Position numbers and translations under genes: made by a program
The notes under the pieces: model-generated
Seen by the model: the letters and a program-made list of their open reading frames with translations, nothing else
What the model was told of the DNA's origin: nothing
Database searches by the model: none
Shown: positions 1-9,300 of the stretch, in pieces
How the letters are laid out: each line of letters starts with the position of its first letter
How positions within the stretch are numbered: the first letter of the stretch is position 1
DNA from: Tenacibaculum holothuriorum
GTDB taxonomy: Bacteria; Bacteroidota; Bacteroidia; Flavobacteriales; Flavobacteriaceae
Reading direction: 5' to 3'
Length of the DNA stretch: 64,000 bases
Assembly: GCF_002120225.1 (NCBI RefSeq)
Contig: NZ_LAPZ01000003.1
Span: 421,149-485,148, forward strand

Positions 1-63
1 AGGTAATTGTTATAATGGAAAAATAATAGCTAAGACCATTATCCCCAATTTAAGAACTGAACT

Positions 64-537
64 ATGAAAAAATATTATATCATTGAAAATAATGAAAAGA
101 AAGGTCCTTTTTCAATTGAAGAATTAAGGGAGTTTGAAATTTCTTTTGATACATTAATTTGGACAGAAGGCTTGAACGATTGGACAGAAGCAAAAGGTAT
201 AGATGAATTAAAAGCTTTTTTGAGCAAAATACCACCACCGCTTCCAAAAAGTAAAAAAAGAAAAATAAATACATCAAAAAAAACTGTTAATTATTCAAAA
301 AGGATATTTATTGGATTGATTTTAGGAGTATGTTTCTTTGGAATTGGACATTGGTGGCAAAACCTTGCTTCTTTAGAAAAACCTTTTATCAGTTTTTTGC
401 CTGATTACAGTGAATACGATGTTGCTGTTACTTTCACAGTAATCTTTACTTTGGGTAGCTTTTTTCTATCCCTATTCTTGAATCCAATAAAGAGTCAAAT
501 TACAGAGATTATCGAAAATTCTAAAAAAGGAATTTAA
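64..537 (+). CDS. GYF-2/DUF4339 domain membrane protein
   Basis: The first 55 or so residues have the pattern of the GYF_2 (DUF4339) domain: a YYIIENNEKKGPFSIEEL start and a later W-TEGLNDW-TEA segment. This domain is known as a small protein- or peptide-binding module at the N terminus of many bacterial membrane proteins. A PPPLP stretch and a basic linker follow, then two predicted membrane helices (about residues 80-97 and 120-138). The specific function is unknown. It is the first gene of the window and lies in the presumed island, with no operon partner visible. Confidence 0.75.
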   Translation: MKKYYIIENNEKKGPFSIEELREFEISFDTLIWTEGLNDWTEAKGIDELKAFLSKIPPPLPKSKKRKINTSKKTVNYSKRIFIGLILGVCFFGIGHWWQNLASLEKPFISFLPDYSEYDVAVTFTVIFTLGSFFLSLFLNPIKSQITEIIENSKKGI

Positions 538-583
538 CATTTGTATCGAAAAGTTATCGATTGGAACAATAGTAGATTACTGA

Positions 584-757
584 TACGGAAAAATCAACTA
601 TAAATATAAAATCATCAGGAATGAAGTCAAAGACAATAAAGTTGATAATTTATTTTTCTAAAAAGATGGAAATGGAAACATCTTACACACAGCAACTGAA
701 AATAAATTTAAAAGAAATATAACTTACTCTGAATATGATATTAAAAACAAGGTATAA
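584..757 (+). pseudogene. possible decayed coding remnant
   Basis: Between the GYF_2 gene and hsdR, one forward frame reads like protein (YGKINYKYKII, then KDGNGNILHTATENKFK) but has a stop codon in the middle and no start. The KDGNGNIL piece recalls extracellular or YD/RHS-like repeat proteins, but it is too short to assign. It could equally be chance in AT-rich DNA. Confidence 0.3.
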
Positions 758-1233
758 CATTATATAACTGTAATTATAGTAGATTCGACTACGTCCGAAT
801 CCAATCAAAATCACTACTACATAAGCAAAACTGAAAAGCTAACAAAAATTAAAAAAAGTATATTAACTACTCATCCTTTAAAACCTTATGAAAACAAGCT
901 TTAATATCTTAGAGATAATAAAAGCTAGAGAAATAAAAAGTCAGATTGCTGAACAAATAGTTAAAAAAGAACTATTTTAAAAACGGATGTTATGGTAAAC
1001 CCAAATCTTATGCCAACCAATTTCATAAATATATTATGAATTATAAATGTGATTGCTACTAACTTTTTTATATAAGATCTATATTTATATAATTCTAGAA
1101 ATCCATAATTATATATTAATACATTTTAGTACTTTAGTCTTTAAAAATTGATCTTGAGTTCCCAAGAAATTTCTTTTCTCCTAGTACTAGCCTACAGGTA
1201 AAATGTTTGCGAACAAAAAAACAGCTATTGAAT
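758..1233. other. AT-rich intergenic stretch upstream of hsdR
   Basis: I see no gene here. At 782-801 there is a short inverted repeat, GATTCG then an 8-base loop then CGAATC, resembling the TTCGACTACG-type intergenic repeats common in Bacteroidota. The hsdR promoter must lie in the right part, but I could not find a convincing -33/-7 pair. Confidence 0.35.
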
Positions 1234-4200
1234 ATGAAAACTAACTTTAATTTTTTAAAAGAGAACTATCTTAATCTATTTCAACTAGTTGTATTAGCGG
1301 AACGAAATTGTTACATAGACCCAAGCACAACCCTATCAAAACTTAGAATATTAACCGAAAAACTGGCTAGTATTTTAATTGACTTTGAACAATTAGAAGA
1401 GCCTTACGATAAGAAACAAATTAGCAGATTAGCTTTATTAGCTAATAAATCTGATACCCCTTTAGAAGTAATTTCTATTTTTCATACCATTCGAAAATCT
1501 GGAAATAAAGCTTCACATTCTGGAGAAGGCACACAAGCTGAAGCTCGTTATATGCTTAGACAAGCTTATTATTTAACTAAATGGTTTATCGAAGTATATG
1601 AAAATGAAGATGTTTATAGTGATTATGAAATCCCTCAAGAATCTTGGTTTACTAATGAAGATTCAAGAGCAACTGAGTTAGAACAGCAAATAGAACTGTT
1701 AAAAAACGAAGTTTATAATTATAAACAAAAAATAAAAGAACAAACCCAGCTATCTGCCGAAGCAAAAGAACAACGAAAAGAACGCGCCTATACTAAAGCT
1801 CGTAAAACAGAAGAAACAGAAGCAGAAACTAGAGATCGTATAGACAAGCAATTGCGTGACGCAGGATGGGAATGTGACACACAAACATTAAATTCTAAAA
1901 CAAAAAAAACACTTCCTCAAAAAGGAAGAAAAATAGCTATTGCCGAATGGAAATGTGGAACTAAATGGGCAGATTATGCTTTATTTAACGGTTTAAAATT
2001 AATAGGAATTGTTGAAGCTAAAAAGCATATTAAAAACGTAATGAGCGATTTACAACAAGCCAAACATTATAGTGAAGTTATTAGTATTACTAACAACATT
2101 AATTTCCCAGAACACACAAATAGCAATAATTATAAAGTTCCTTTTTTATTTTCAACCAATGGTAAACCCTATTTAGAGCAATTTAAAACAGCTTCAGGGA
2201 TTTGGTTTTGGGATGCTCGAGATCAAAAAAACATTGCTAAACCACTACCCAATTGGTTTTCACCAAGAGATTTAATAGAAAAATTAAACTATGACGAAAA
2301 TAAAGGTATTGAAAAACTTAAAAACACCGATTACGATTTATTATCTGACCCTAATGGGTTAAGTTTAAGAACTTATCAAATTGATGCTATTAAAGCAGTA
2401 GAGAACAAAATTCTTTCAGACACTGAAGAAAAACGTGCTTTATTAGCTATGGCTACTGGTACAGGTAAAACACGTACTATGATTGGTATGTGTTATCGTT
2501 TAATAAAATCGGGATGTTTTAGAAGAATTTTATTTTTGGTAGATAGACGCATGCTAGGTAAACAAGCCTCTGATGCTTTTAAAGAAGTTCATGTAGAAGG
2601 CTTACAAACTTTTGCCCAGATCTACGACTTACAAGACCTAAAAGATAAAACTGCAGAATTAGACACTAAAATTCATTTTGCTACCGTACAAAGTATGGTA
2701 CAACGTATTGCGTATTCAGATACTCCTCCTAGTGTAGGAGATTACGATTGTATTGTGGTAGATGAAGCCCATAGAGGCTATACTTTAGATAAAGAAATGG
2801 ATTATGAAGAAGTTTTACTTCGTGATCAGTTAGATTTTCAAAGTAAATACCGTATGGTATTAGATTATTTTGATGCTTATCGTATTGGATTAACAGCTAC
2901 ACCTGCTCTACATACTAAAGAAATTTTTGGAAATCCTGTTTTTACCTATTCGTATAGAAAAGCTGTAGTAGAAGGATACTTAATAGATTTTGAACCACCG
3001 TACGTTTTTCAAACTACATTATCTAAAGAAGGTATTGTGTGGAACAAAGGAGACGAAGTAAAAATTTACGACCCAGAAGAGAATCAAATTAAAGATATTG
3101 GAGTAACCGAAGATGAAATCAAAGTAGAAATAACTGGTTTTAATCGAAAAGTAATTACTGAAAATTTTAACCGAGTTATCTTAAATGAATTAATTTCAAC
3201 CTATGGTATTTTACCAGAGAACAAAGATAAAACCTTAATTTTTGCTGCCACAAATGCTCATGCAGATACTATTGTAAAACTACTATATGAAGAGTATGCT
3301 GAGTTAGGTGAAGCTGTAGATGCTAATGCAATTGTTAAAATTACTGGTGATGTTTATAACAGAGAAGACCTATTACGTAAATTTAAAAACGACCAATACC
3401 CTAGTATTGTAGTTACTGTAGATTTATTAACTACAGGTATCGATGTTCCTAACATTTCAAATTTAGTGTTCTTACGTCGTGTAAACTCACGTATTTTGTA
3501 CGATCAAATGATTGGTAGAGCAACAAGACGTTGCGATGATATTGGTAAAGAGGTATTTAAAATTTACGATTGTGTTGGTGTGAGTGAAATTATGGCTAAA
3601 GAGCAAGTTATGAAGCCTGTTGCTCCATTAGTTACAAAAACCTTTGCTAATTTAATTGAAGAAATAGCTGTTATTGAAGATGAATATTCTAAAGAAGCTA
3701 AATTAGACCGAATTATTGCAAAAATACAACGTAAAGTATCTAGCTTTAGTGAACAGCAAAAAGAACAATTTCAAACATTAGCTGGTGAGCCTACTGTAAG
3801 AGACTTTGCTCAGAAATTAAAAAGTATTGATTTACAAAACTTAGATAAAGCCATAGAAGAACATAGTCATTTATGGGAATTTTTAGATAGAGAAAAGGGA
3901 AGAGGAATTAACTATACTACCTTGTATAGTAACCATGAAGATAAAGTAGAAGAAGTTACTAGAGCTTACGACAAAAGTTTAAAACCTATAGATTATATTG
4001 AATCCTTTACAGAATTTGTTACCAATAATAGAAACAAAATTACAGCATTAAATATCGTATGTACTAAACCAAGTTCACTTACAAGAAAAGATCTAAAAGA
4101 ACTCCGCTTAATATTGGATACTGAAGGATTTAATAAAAACAAACTAAATACTGCCTATAAAGAAGTAACCAATACTGAAATAATTGCCGATATCATTGCA

Positions 4201-4479
4201 CATATACGTACATCCGCTTTAGGTGAAAATTTAATAAGTCATAAAGAACGTATTTCTAATGCAGTTACTAAGCTTAAAACCACACATAACTGGAATCAAA
4301 TTCAATTAAAATGGTTAGCTAAAATAGAAGCGCAATTACAAAAAGAAACTATTATTACTCTAGAAGATTTAAATAAACCTCCTTTTAGTGTAGATGGCGG
4401 GTTAAAAAGATTAGATAAAGTTTTTAAAAATGAAACTGCTGAAATTATTAAAGAATTAAATGAGTATTTATATGCATAA
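1234..4479 (+). CDS. hsdR: Type I restriction endonuclease subunit R
   Basis: This is the motor and nuclease subunit of a type I restriction-modification enzyme. The N-terminal 120 residues resemble DUF4145. An HSDR_N nuclease core follows, with ADYALF and IVEAKK supplying the acidic and lysine residues. The SF2 helicase has Walker A MATGTGKT near residue 405, Walker B VVDEAH near 508, motif III LTATPA near 552 and motif VI QMIGRATRR. The C terminus resembles EcoEI_R_C. At about 1080 residues it is a normal length. I chose the ATG at 1234; an in-frame TTG at 1207 would add nine unconvincing residues. Its 3' end overlaps the next gene by 20 bases, so the whole hsd operon is probably co-transcribed. 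Confidence 0.93.
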   Translation: MKTNFNFLKENYLNLFQLVVLAERNCYIDPSTTLSKLRILTEKLASILIDFEQLEEPYDKKQISRLALLANKSDTPLEVISIFHTIRKSGNKASHSGEGTQAEARYMLRQAYYLTKWFIEVYENEDVYSDYEIPQESWFTNEDSRATELEQQIELLKNEVYNYKQKIKEQTQLSAEAKEQRKERAYTKARKTEETEAETRDRIDKQLRDAGWECDTQTLNSKTKKTLPQKGRKIAIAEWKCGTKWADYALFNGLKLIGIVEAKKHIKNVMSDLQQAKHYSEVISITNNINFPEHTNSNNYKVPFLFSTNGKPYLEQFKTASGIWFWDARDQKNIAKPLPNWFSPRDLIEKLNYDENKGIEKLKNTDYDLLSDPNGLSLRTYQIDAIKAVENKILSDTEEKRALLAMATGTGKTRTMIGMCYRLIKSGCFRRILFLVDRRMLGKQASDAFKEVHVEGLQTFAQIYDLQDLKDKTAELDTKIHFATVQSMVQRIAYSDTPPSVGDYDCIVVDEAHRGYTLDKEMDYEEVLLRDQLDFQSKYRMVLDYFDAYRIGLTATPALHTKEIFGNPVFTYSYRKAVVEGYLIDFEPPYVFQTTLSKEGIVWNKGDEVKIYDPEENQIKDIGVTEDEIKVEITGFNRKVITENFNRVILNELISTYGILPENKDKTLIFAATNAHADTIVKLLYEEYAELGEAVDANAIVKITGDVYNREDLLRKFKNDQYPSIVVTVDLLTTGIDVPNISNLVFLRRVNSRILYDQMIGRATRRCDDIGKEVFKIYDCVGVSEIMAKEQVMKPVAPLVTKTFANLIEEIAVIEDEYSKEAKLDRIIAKIQRKVSSFSEQQKEQFQTLAGEPTVRDFAQKLKSIDLQNLDKAIEEHSHLWEFLDREKGRGINYTTLYSNHEDKVEEVTRAYDKSLKPIDYIESFTEFVTNNRNKITALNIVCTKPSSLTRKDLKELRLILDTEGFNKNKLNTAYKEVTNTEIIADIIAHIRTSALGENLISHKERISNAVTKLKTTHNWNQIQLKWLAKIEAQLQKETIITLEDLNKPPFSVDGGLKRLDKVFKNETAEIIKELNEYLYA

Positions 4480-5971
4480 TACTTTAGAATCGCAAATATC
4501 GATAAGTAATCAATACCCTATTAGGAGAGATAAAGAAGAAATAGAACGTAAAAACAATTCTTTAAGACCTGAAATTAAAAAACTAAATGATTTATTATTT
4601 ATTCAAAAACTGAATATTCCTGAATATCAACGACCATATAAATGGCAAGTAAAACATGTAAAGCAATTAATTGAAGATATCGTTTTACATCAAAATAAAT
4701 CAGCATATAGAATTGGAACTGCAGTTTTACATTTAGAAGATGATAAACTGAATGTTGTTGATGGACAACAACGTTTAATAACACTATCACTTATCGCATA
4801 TGTCTTATGCACTAATGAAAAAACAAAAGAATTTGCTTTTAAATATGGGAAAAACACAGCGCTAACTTTAATAAACAATTCAGTTAATAATAGTATTTCT
4901 AAAAAAAACATAGTCACTAACTTTAACGAAATTGAAAGAGAAGTAAGGAATTTCACAGAAGATGAAATACGTTTTTTCTTTACTAAATGTGAATTAGTAT
5001 GCATTACACTAACCAGTATCTCTGAAGCCTTTCAATTTTTTGATTCTCAAAATGCACGAGGTAAAGATTTAGCACCCCATGATTTATTAAAAGCTTTTCA
5101 TTTAAGAGAAATGGGGGAGCTTTCTGAAAAAGAAAGGCAACAATGTATACAAGATTGGGAAAATAAAAATGATGATGATTTAAATGAAGTTTTTAGTCAG
5201 TATCTATTTAGGATTAGAAAATGGTCTAAACGGAAACCTGGTAGGTATTTAAACAAAGCTAATGCCGCTATTTTTAAAGGTATTAGTTTAAATAAAACTC
5301 CTGACTTTCCTTATATATACCCTCTAAAGATCAATAATATTTTTACTAATGAGTATAATCAACATATACATAGAAAGGTAGATAACAATAAAAAAAAATA
5401 TCCTTTTCAAATAGATCAGGTTGTTATAAACGGACAACGCTTTTTTGAAATGATAGCTTTTTACCAAGAAAAGATTAATAATATCAAACAAACACACAAA
5501 ATAAAGTGGGTTAAAAAAGACAATAACACATGGGAAATTGATGAAAATGATTTTTTAAAAAAACTTAATTTTTTAGACATCAATTTAACAAACTGTACTT
5601 CTTTTAAAATATTTAAAACATTAGCTAGCTACGAGGGGCGTAAAAGATCGGGTGACCAATACGTAAGAACATTATTTGATTGTGCTTTACTCTATTATAC
5701 CGATAAATTTGGAAACCAAGATTTAGACAGAGTTCTTATAAAATTATTTATTTGGTCCTATAGTTTACGTTTAAACCATCATTCTGTTCAATTAGCTTCA
5801 GTTGATAATTATGCAATACATTGGAACAGTATTTTTTGGGTAATTAGAGATGCCATACAACCAAAAGAAGTATATCAAATATTTATTGAAAACATTGATA
5901 CTATAAAGTCTTCTAAAACAAGCAGCATCAATGAAATGTTTACCGAATTAAAATATTATAATGGAAAGTAA
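4460..5971 (+). CDS. DUF262 protein, GmrS-like, no HNH half
   Basis: The DUF262 domain is recognised by IPEYQRPYKW near residue 53, VVDGQQRL near 100, and the F-D-S-Q-NARGKDLAPHDLLKA segment near 195. DUF262 is the nucleotide-binding, ParB-like half of GmrSD-type modification-dependent restriction enzymes, in which DGQQR is essential. The C-terminal 250 residues lack the H-x-x-P-Q and N-x-x-GNL signature of the DUF1524 HNH nuclease, so this protein looks like a GmrS-like subunit. It overlaps hsdR by 20 bases and the next DUF262 gene by 11, showing tight translational coupling inside the type I operon. An alternative start is the ATG at 4472. Confidence 0.82.
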   Translation: MSIYMHNTLESQISISNQYPIRRDKEEIERKNNSLRPEIKKLNDLLFIQKLNIPEYQRPYKWQVKHVKQLIEDIVLHQNKSAYRIGTAVLHLEDDKLNVVDGQQRLITLSLIAYVLCTNEKTKEFAFKYGKNTALTLINNSVNNSISKKNIVTNFNEIEREVRNFTEDEIRFFFTKCELVCITLTSISEAFQFFDSQNARGKDLAPHDLLKAFHLREMGELSEKERQQCIQDWENKNDDDLNEVFSQYLFRIRKWSKRKPGRYLNKANAAIFKGISLNKTPDFPYIYPLKINNIFTNEYNQHIHRKVDNNKKKYPFQIDQVVINGQRFFEMIAFYQEKINNIKQTHKIKWVKKDNNTWEIDENDFLKKLNFLDINLTNCTSFKIFKTLASYEGRKRSGDQYVRTLFDCALLYYTDKFGNQDLDRVLIKLFIWSYSLRLNHHSVQLASVDNYAIHWNSIFWVIRDAIQPKEVYQIFIENIDTIKSSKTSSINEMFTELKYYNGK

Positions 5972-7895
5972 ATTAGATCAGTTAAATATTCAAGAAGTAT
6001 TTTCTAATAATAAATACACTATTCCTGTATATCAACGAAACTACGCTTGGAAAGAAGCTCAAGTGAGTCAATTAATTCAAGACATTTATGATTATGCTAT
6101 TAATGAGAATACGAATTCTCAAAATTATTATATAGGAAGTTTAGTTGTTTTTGAACGAAAAGCAATTGACGGTAGTATTATTTATGAGACTATTGATGGA
6201 CAACAACGTTTAACAACACTTAACATTTTACTATCTGTATTAAAAAATGAATTTGATATAAATATTGATAATTATAAAACTAATCTTCATTTTGATAGTA
6301 GACCAATGTCTTCAAAAACATTAGAACACATTTATAATAAAACTAAAAATGAAGATATCAACAAATCAGAAAAAGATTTAAACACAAGAATTACAGACGC
6401 TTACACAACAACAACCAATCAATTAAACAAATTAAAGGCTAACAATCATTTAAAAAAATTTGTAACTTATTTAAAAGACAAAGTAATTCTATTAAGAGTA
6501 CCAGTACCTCATGATACAGATTTAAATCATTATTTTGAGATTATGAATAATCGTGGTGAGCAATTAGAAAAGCACGAAGTGTTAAAAGCAAAAATGTTAA
6601 AAGTTTTTAAAGACGATAAAAAAGCAACAAAAGCTTTTAATAGTATTTGGGAAGCTTGTGCTAATATGGAAAAGTATGTACAATATGGTTTTAAACCTAA
6701 CGATCGTGTTGAACTATTTGGTGGTGATTGGAATAATTTAAAAGCAACTAATTTTAACGAGATACTAAGCTGTTTCAAAAATGAAGAAGACAACATTAAT
6801 CAAGATGAACTTAGTATTCAAGAGCTATTAAAATCTACCTATACAGTAGATTTCCAAAACAAAAACGAAGAAGACTCTCCTGAACGCTTTAATTCTGTAA
6901 TTAATTTCTCTAACTTCTTACTACATATTCTAAGAATATTAGTAAACCAATATGACGCATATACTACTTTTGACAAAAATATTCCTTTAGATGACAAGCG
7001 TTTATTAGATACGTTTGAGTATTTTTTAAGATTAGATGAACAACCTAAAAAAGAATTTGTAGAAGACTTTGCATTTCTCCTTTTAAAAGGAAAGTTCTTT
7101 TATGACAAATATATTATCAAGCGTAATTTAAAAAATGATAAATGGAGTCTTAAATACCTTAAAGGTGTTGATAAAAAACCTAGATATTTAAACAGCTTTG
7201 GAAATGAATTTGATAACGACTTAAACGGTTTAAACAAAAAAATTTTAATGTTATTATCTATGTTTCATGTATCTGCACCCACATTAATATACAAACACTG
7301 GTTAAATGCTTCCTTAAATTACTTACTAAATCAGGAGGTTTTATCTGACGAAGCATATATACAATACTTAGAAAAGTTAAGTGATGCCTTTTTATATGAT
7401 CGTTTTTTAGCTCATAATGAATTAGATTATTATGAAATCATTTATACAAACAATGGTATTCCTACAAACGAGACTAAAGATCTTGCATTAAATAAATTAA
7501 ATCAGGGAACACAAGTTGAAAACTTCATTTTTAATCGATTAGATTATTTACTGTGGAAAAAAGACCAGCATAGTGAGAAAAAAGAATTTTCAGATTTTAT
7601 TTTTTCTTTCCGTACTTCTGTAGAGCATTATTATCCGCAAAACCCTTTAGAAGGCCAAGAAAAAATAGAAAAGAATACCTTAGATAATTTCGGTAATTTG
7701 TGTTTAATTAGCCGAAGTAAAAACTCTAAGCTGAGTAATTATATGCCTACTGCTAAAAAAGAGCATTATAAAAACAAAGACAGTATAGAAAGTATTAAAC
7801 AACAATTAATGATGCGGAAAGAATTTTGGAATGTTTTTGAAATACGAGAGCATTCTGAAAAAATGAAGAGCATACTTATTCAAAGAACAAACTAA
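5961..7895 (+). CDS. DUF262-DUF1524 protein, GmrSD-like nuclease
   Basis: This is a full GmrSD-type fusion. The N-terminal DUF262 shows IPVYQRNYAW near residue 17, ETIDGQQRL near 77 and NNRGEQLEKHEVLKAKML near 195. The C-terminal DUF1524 HNH nuclease has VEHYYPQNP near residue 557, followed by DNFGNLCLISRSKNSKLSN. Known relatives (GmrSD, BrxU, SspE) cut foreign or modified phage DNA using NTP-dependent regulation. It overlaps the preceding DUF262 gene by 11 bases, and hsdM starts two bases after its stop. It may act with its truncated neighbour as a heteromer, or be an independent type IV enzyme housed in the type I operon; the sequence does not decide this. Confidence 0.87.
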   Translation: MESKLDQLNIQEVFSNNKYTIPVYQRNYAWKEAQVSQLIQDIYDYAINENTNSQNYYIGSLVVFERKAIDGSIIYETIDGQQRLTTLNILLSVLKNEFDINIDNYKTNLHFDSRPMSSKTLEHIYNKTKNEDINKSEKDLNTRITDAYTTTTNQLNKLKANNHLKKFVTYLKDKVILLRVPVPHDTDLNHYFEIMNNRGEQLEKHEVLKAKMLKVFKDDKKATKAFNSIWEACANMEKYVQYGFKPNDRVELFGGDWNNLKATNFNEILSCFKNEEDNINQDELSIQELLKSTYTVDFQNKNEEDSPERFNSVINFSNFLLHILRILVNQYDAYTTFDKNIPLDDKRLLDTFEYFLRLDEQPKKEFVEDFAFLLLKGKFFYDKYIIKRNLKNDKWSLKYLKGVDKKPRYLNSFGNEFDNDLNGLNKKILMLLSMFHVSAPTLIYKHWLNASLNYLLNQEVLSDEAYIQYLEKLSDAFLYDRFLAHNELDYYEIIYTNNGIPTNETKDLALNKLNQGTQVENFIFNRLDYLLWKKDQHSEKKEFSDFIFSFRTSVEHYYPQNPLEGQEKIEKNTLDNFGNLCLISRSKNSKLSNYMPTAKKEHYKNKDSIESIKQQLMMRKEFWNVFEIREHSEKMKSILIQRTN

Positions 7896-7896
7896 C

Positions 7897-9300
7897 ATGC
7901 CACTAACCACCCAAGAAATAGTAAACAAACTCTGGAATCTTTGTAATGTATTACGAGACGACGGAATTACCTATCACCAATACCTTAACGAGCTTACCTT
8001 TATTCTGTTTTTAAAAATGGCAGAAGAAACCGATTATAACAATAAGTTACCAGAAGGTTACCGTTGGGTAGATTTAAAACAAAAAGAAGGGATAGAACTG
8101 TCTACTTTTTACCGTAAACTGTTATTACATTTAGGTACAGAAAGTACAGGTAAAATTCAAAAAATATACAATAACGCACAAACCAGCATACAAGAACCAG
8201 CCAACCTACGTAAAATTATAAAACATATTGATGAACTAGATTGGTTTGAAGCCAAAGACGAAGGCTTAGGTGAAATGTACGAAGGCTTGTTAGAAAAAAA
8301 TGCAAGCGAAAAAAAATCTGGAGCAGGACAATACTTTACCCCTCGCCCATTAATTAACGTAATGGTACGTTTAATGAACCCAAAAGTAGGCGAACGTTTA
8401 AACGATCCTGCTTGTGGCACCTATGGTTTTATGATTGCTGCACACCACCACATTTTAAACAACAACGATATTTACAATCTAACCGAAGCTGAAAATAAAC
8501 ATTTACAAACCGAACAATATAGTGGTTGCGAATTAGTTGGAGACACTCACCGTTTAGCTATGATGAATGCTTTTTTACACGGCATGGGCGGTAATATTGC
8601 TTTAGGCGATTCTTTAAGCAGTTTTGGTGAAAACATTAAAAACAAAGACTTGGTATTGGCAAACCCTCCTTTTGGAACCAAAAAAGGAGGAGACAGACCC
8701 ACAAGAACCGATTTAGTATACCCAACCAGCAACAAGCAATTAAACTTTTTACAAAGTATTTATCGCAGTTTACATACACGCGGTGGCGCAAGAGCTGCTG
8801 TAGTATTACCAGATAATGTATTGTTTGAAGATGGTGACGGACAAAACGTACGTAAAGACCTAATGGATAAATGCAACCTACACACTATTTTACGTTTACC
8901 AACAGGTATTTTTTACGCAGCAGGTGTAAAAACAAACGTGTTATTTTTTGACAGAGGAACAACAGACAAAAGTAACACCAAAGCGGTATGGTTTTACGAC
9001 ATGCGTACCAACATGCCAAAATTTGGAAAGCGTACGCCATTTACCGAAAGCTATTTTACAGATTTTGAAAAAGCATATAATGCCAATGACAGAGCCGAAG
9101 TGAAAAACGAACGATGGTCTTGTATTACACGCGAAGAAATTACTAAAAAGAACGACTCTTTAGATTTAGGATTAATTGCCGATGATAGTATTACCAAAGC
9201 CGAAGATATTGGCGAACCAATAGACATTGCTAAAGAAGCTCTAACCGAATTAACTAGCATTACAAAAGAGCTAAATGCGATAATTAAAGCATTGAACTAG
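7897..9300 (+). CDS. hsdM: Type I N6-adenine DNA methyltransferase
   Basis: HsdM transfers methyl groups from S-adenosylmethionine to adenine at the site read by HsdS. After the N-terminal HsdM helical domain come AGQYFTPRPL, SAM-binding motif I DPACGTYGF (near residue 170) and the catalytic NPPFGTKKGG (N near 256). This is the gamma-class order typical of type I enzymes, and 467 residues is normal. The start lies two bases after the DUF262-DUF1524 stop, and the stop abuts the hsdS start codon directly. The methylase is intact, so host DNA can be protected. Confidence 0.95.
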   Translation: MPLTTQEIVNKLWNLCNVLRDDGITYHQYLNELTFILFLKMAEETDYNNKLPEGYRWVDLKQKEGIELSTFYRKLLLHLGTESTGKIQKIYNNAQTSIQEPANLRKIIKHIDELDWFEAKDEGLGEMYEGLLEKNASEKKSGAGQYFTPRPLINVMVRLMNPKVGERLNDPACGTYGFMIAAHHHILNNNDIYNLTEAENKHLQTEQYSGCELVGDTHRLAMMNAFLHGMGGNIALGDSLSSFGENIKNKDLVLANPPFGTKKGGDRPTRTDLVYPTSNKQLNFLQSIYRSLHTRGGARAAVVLPDNVLFEDGDGQNVRKDLMDKCNLHTILRLPTGIFYAAGVKTNVLFFDRGTTDKSNTKAVWFYDMRTNMPKFGKRTPFTESYFTDFEKAYNANDRAEVKNERWSCITREEITKKNDSLDLGLIADDSITKAEDIGEPIDIAKEALTELTSITKELNAIIKALN

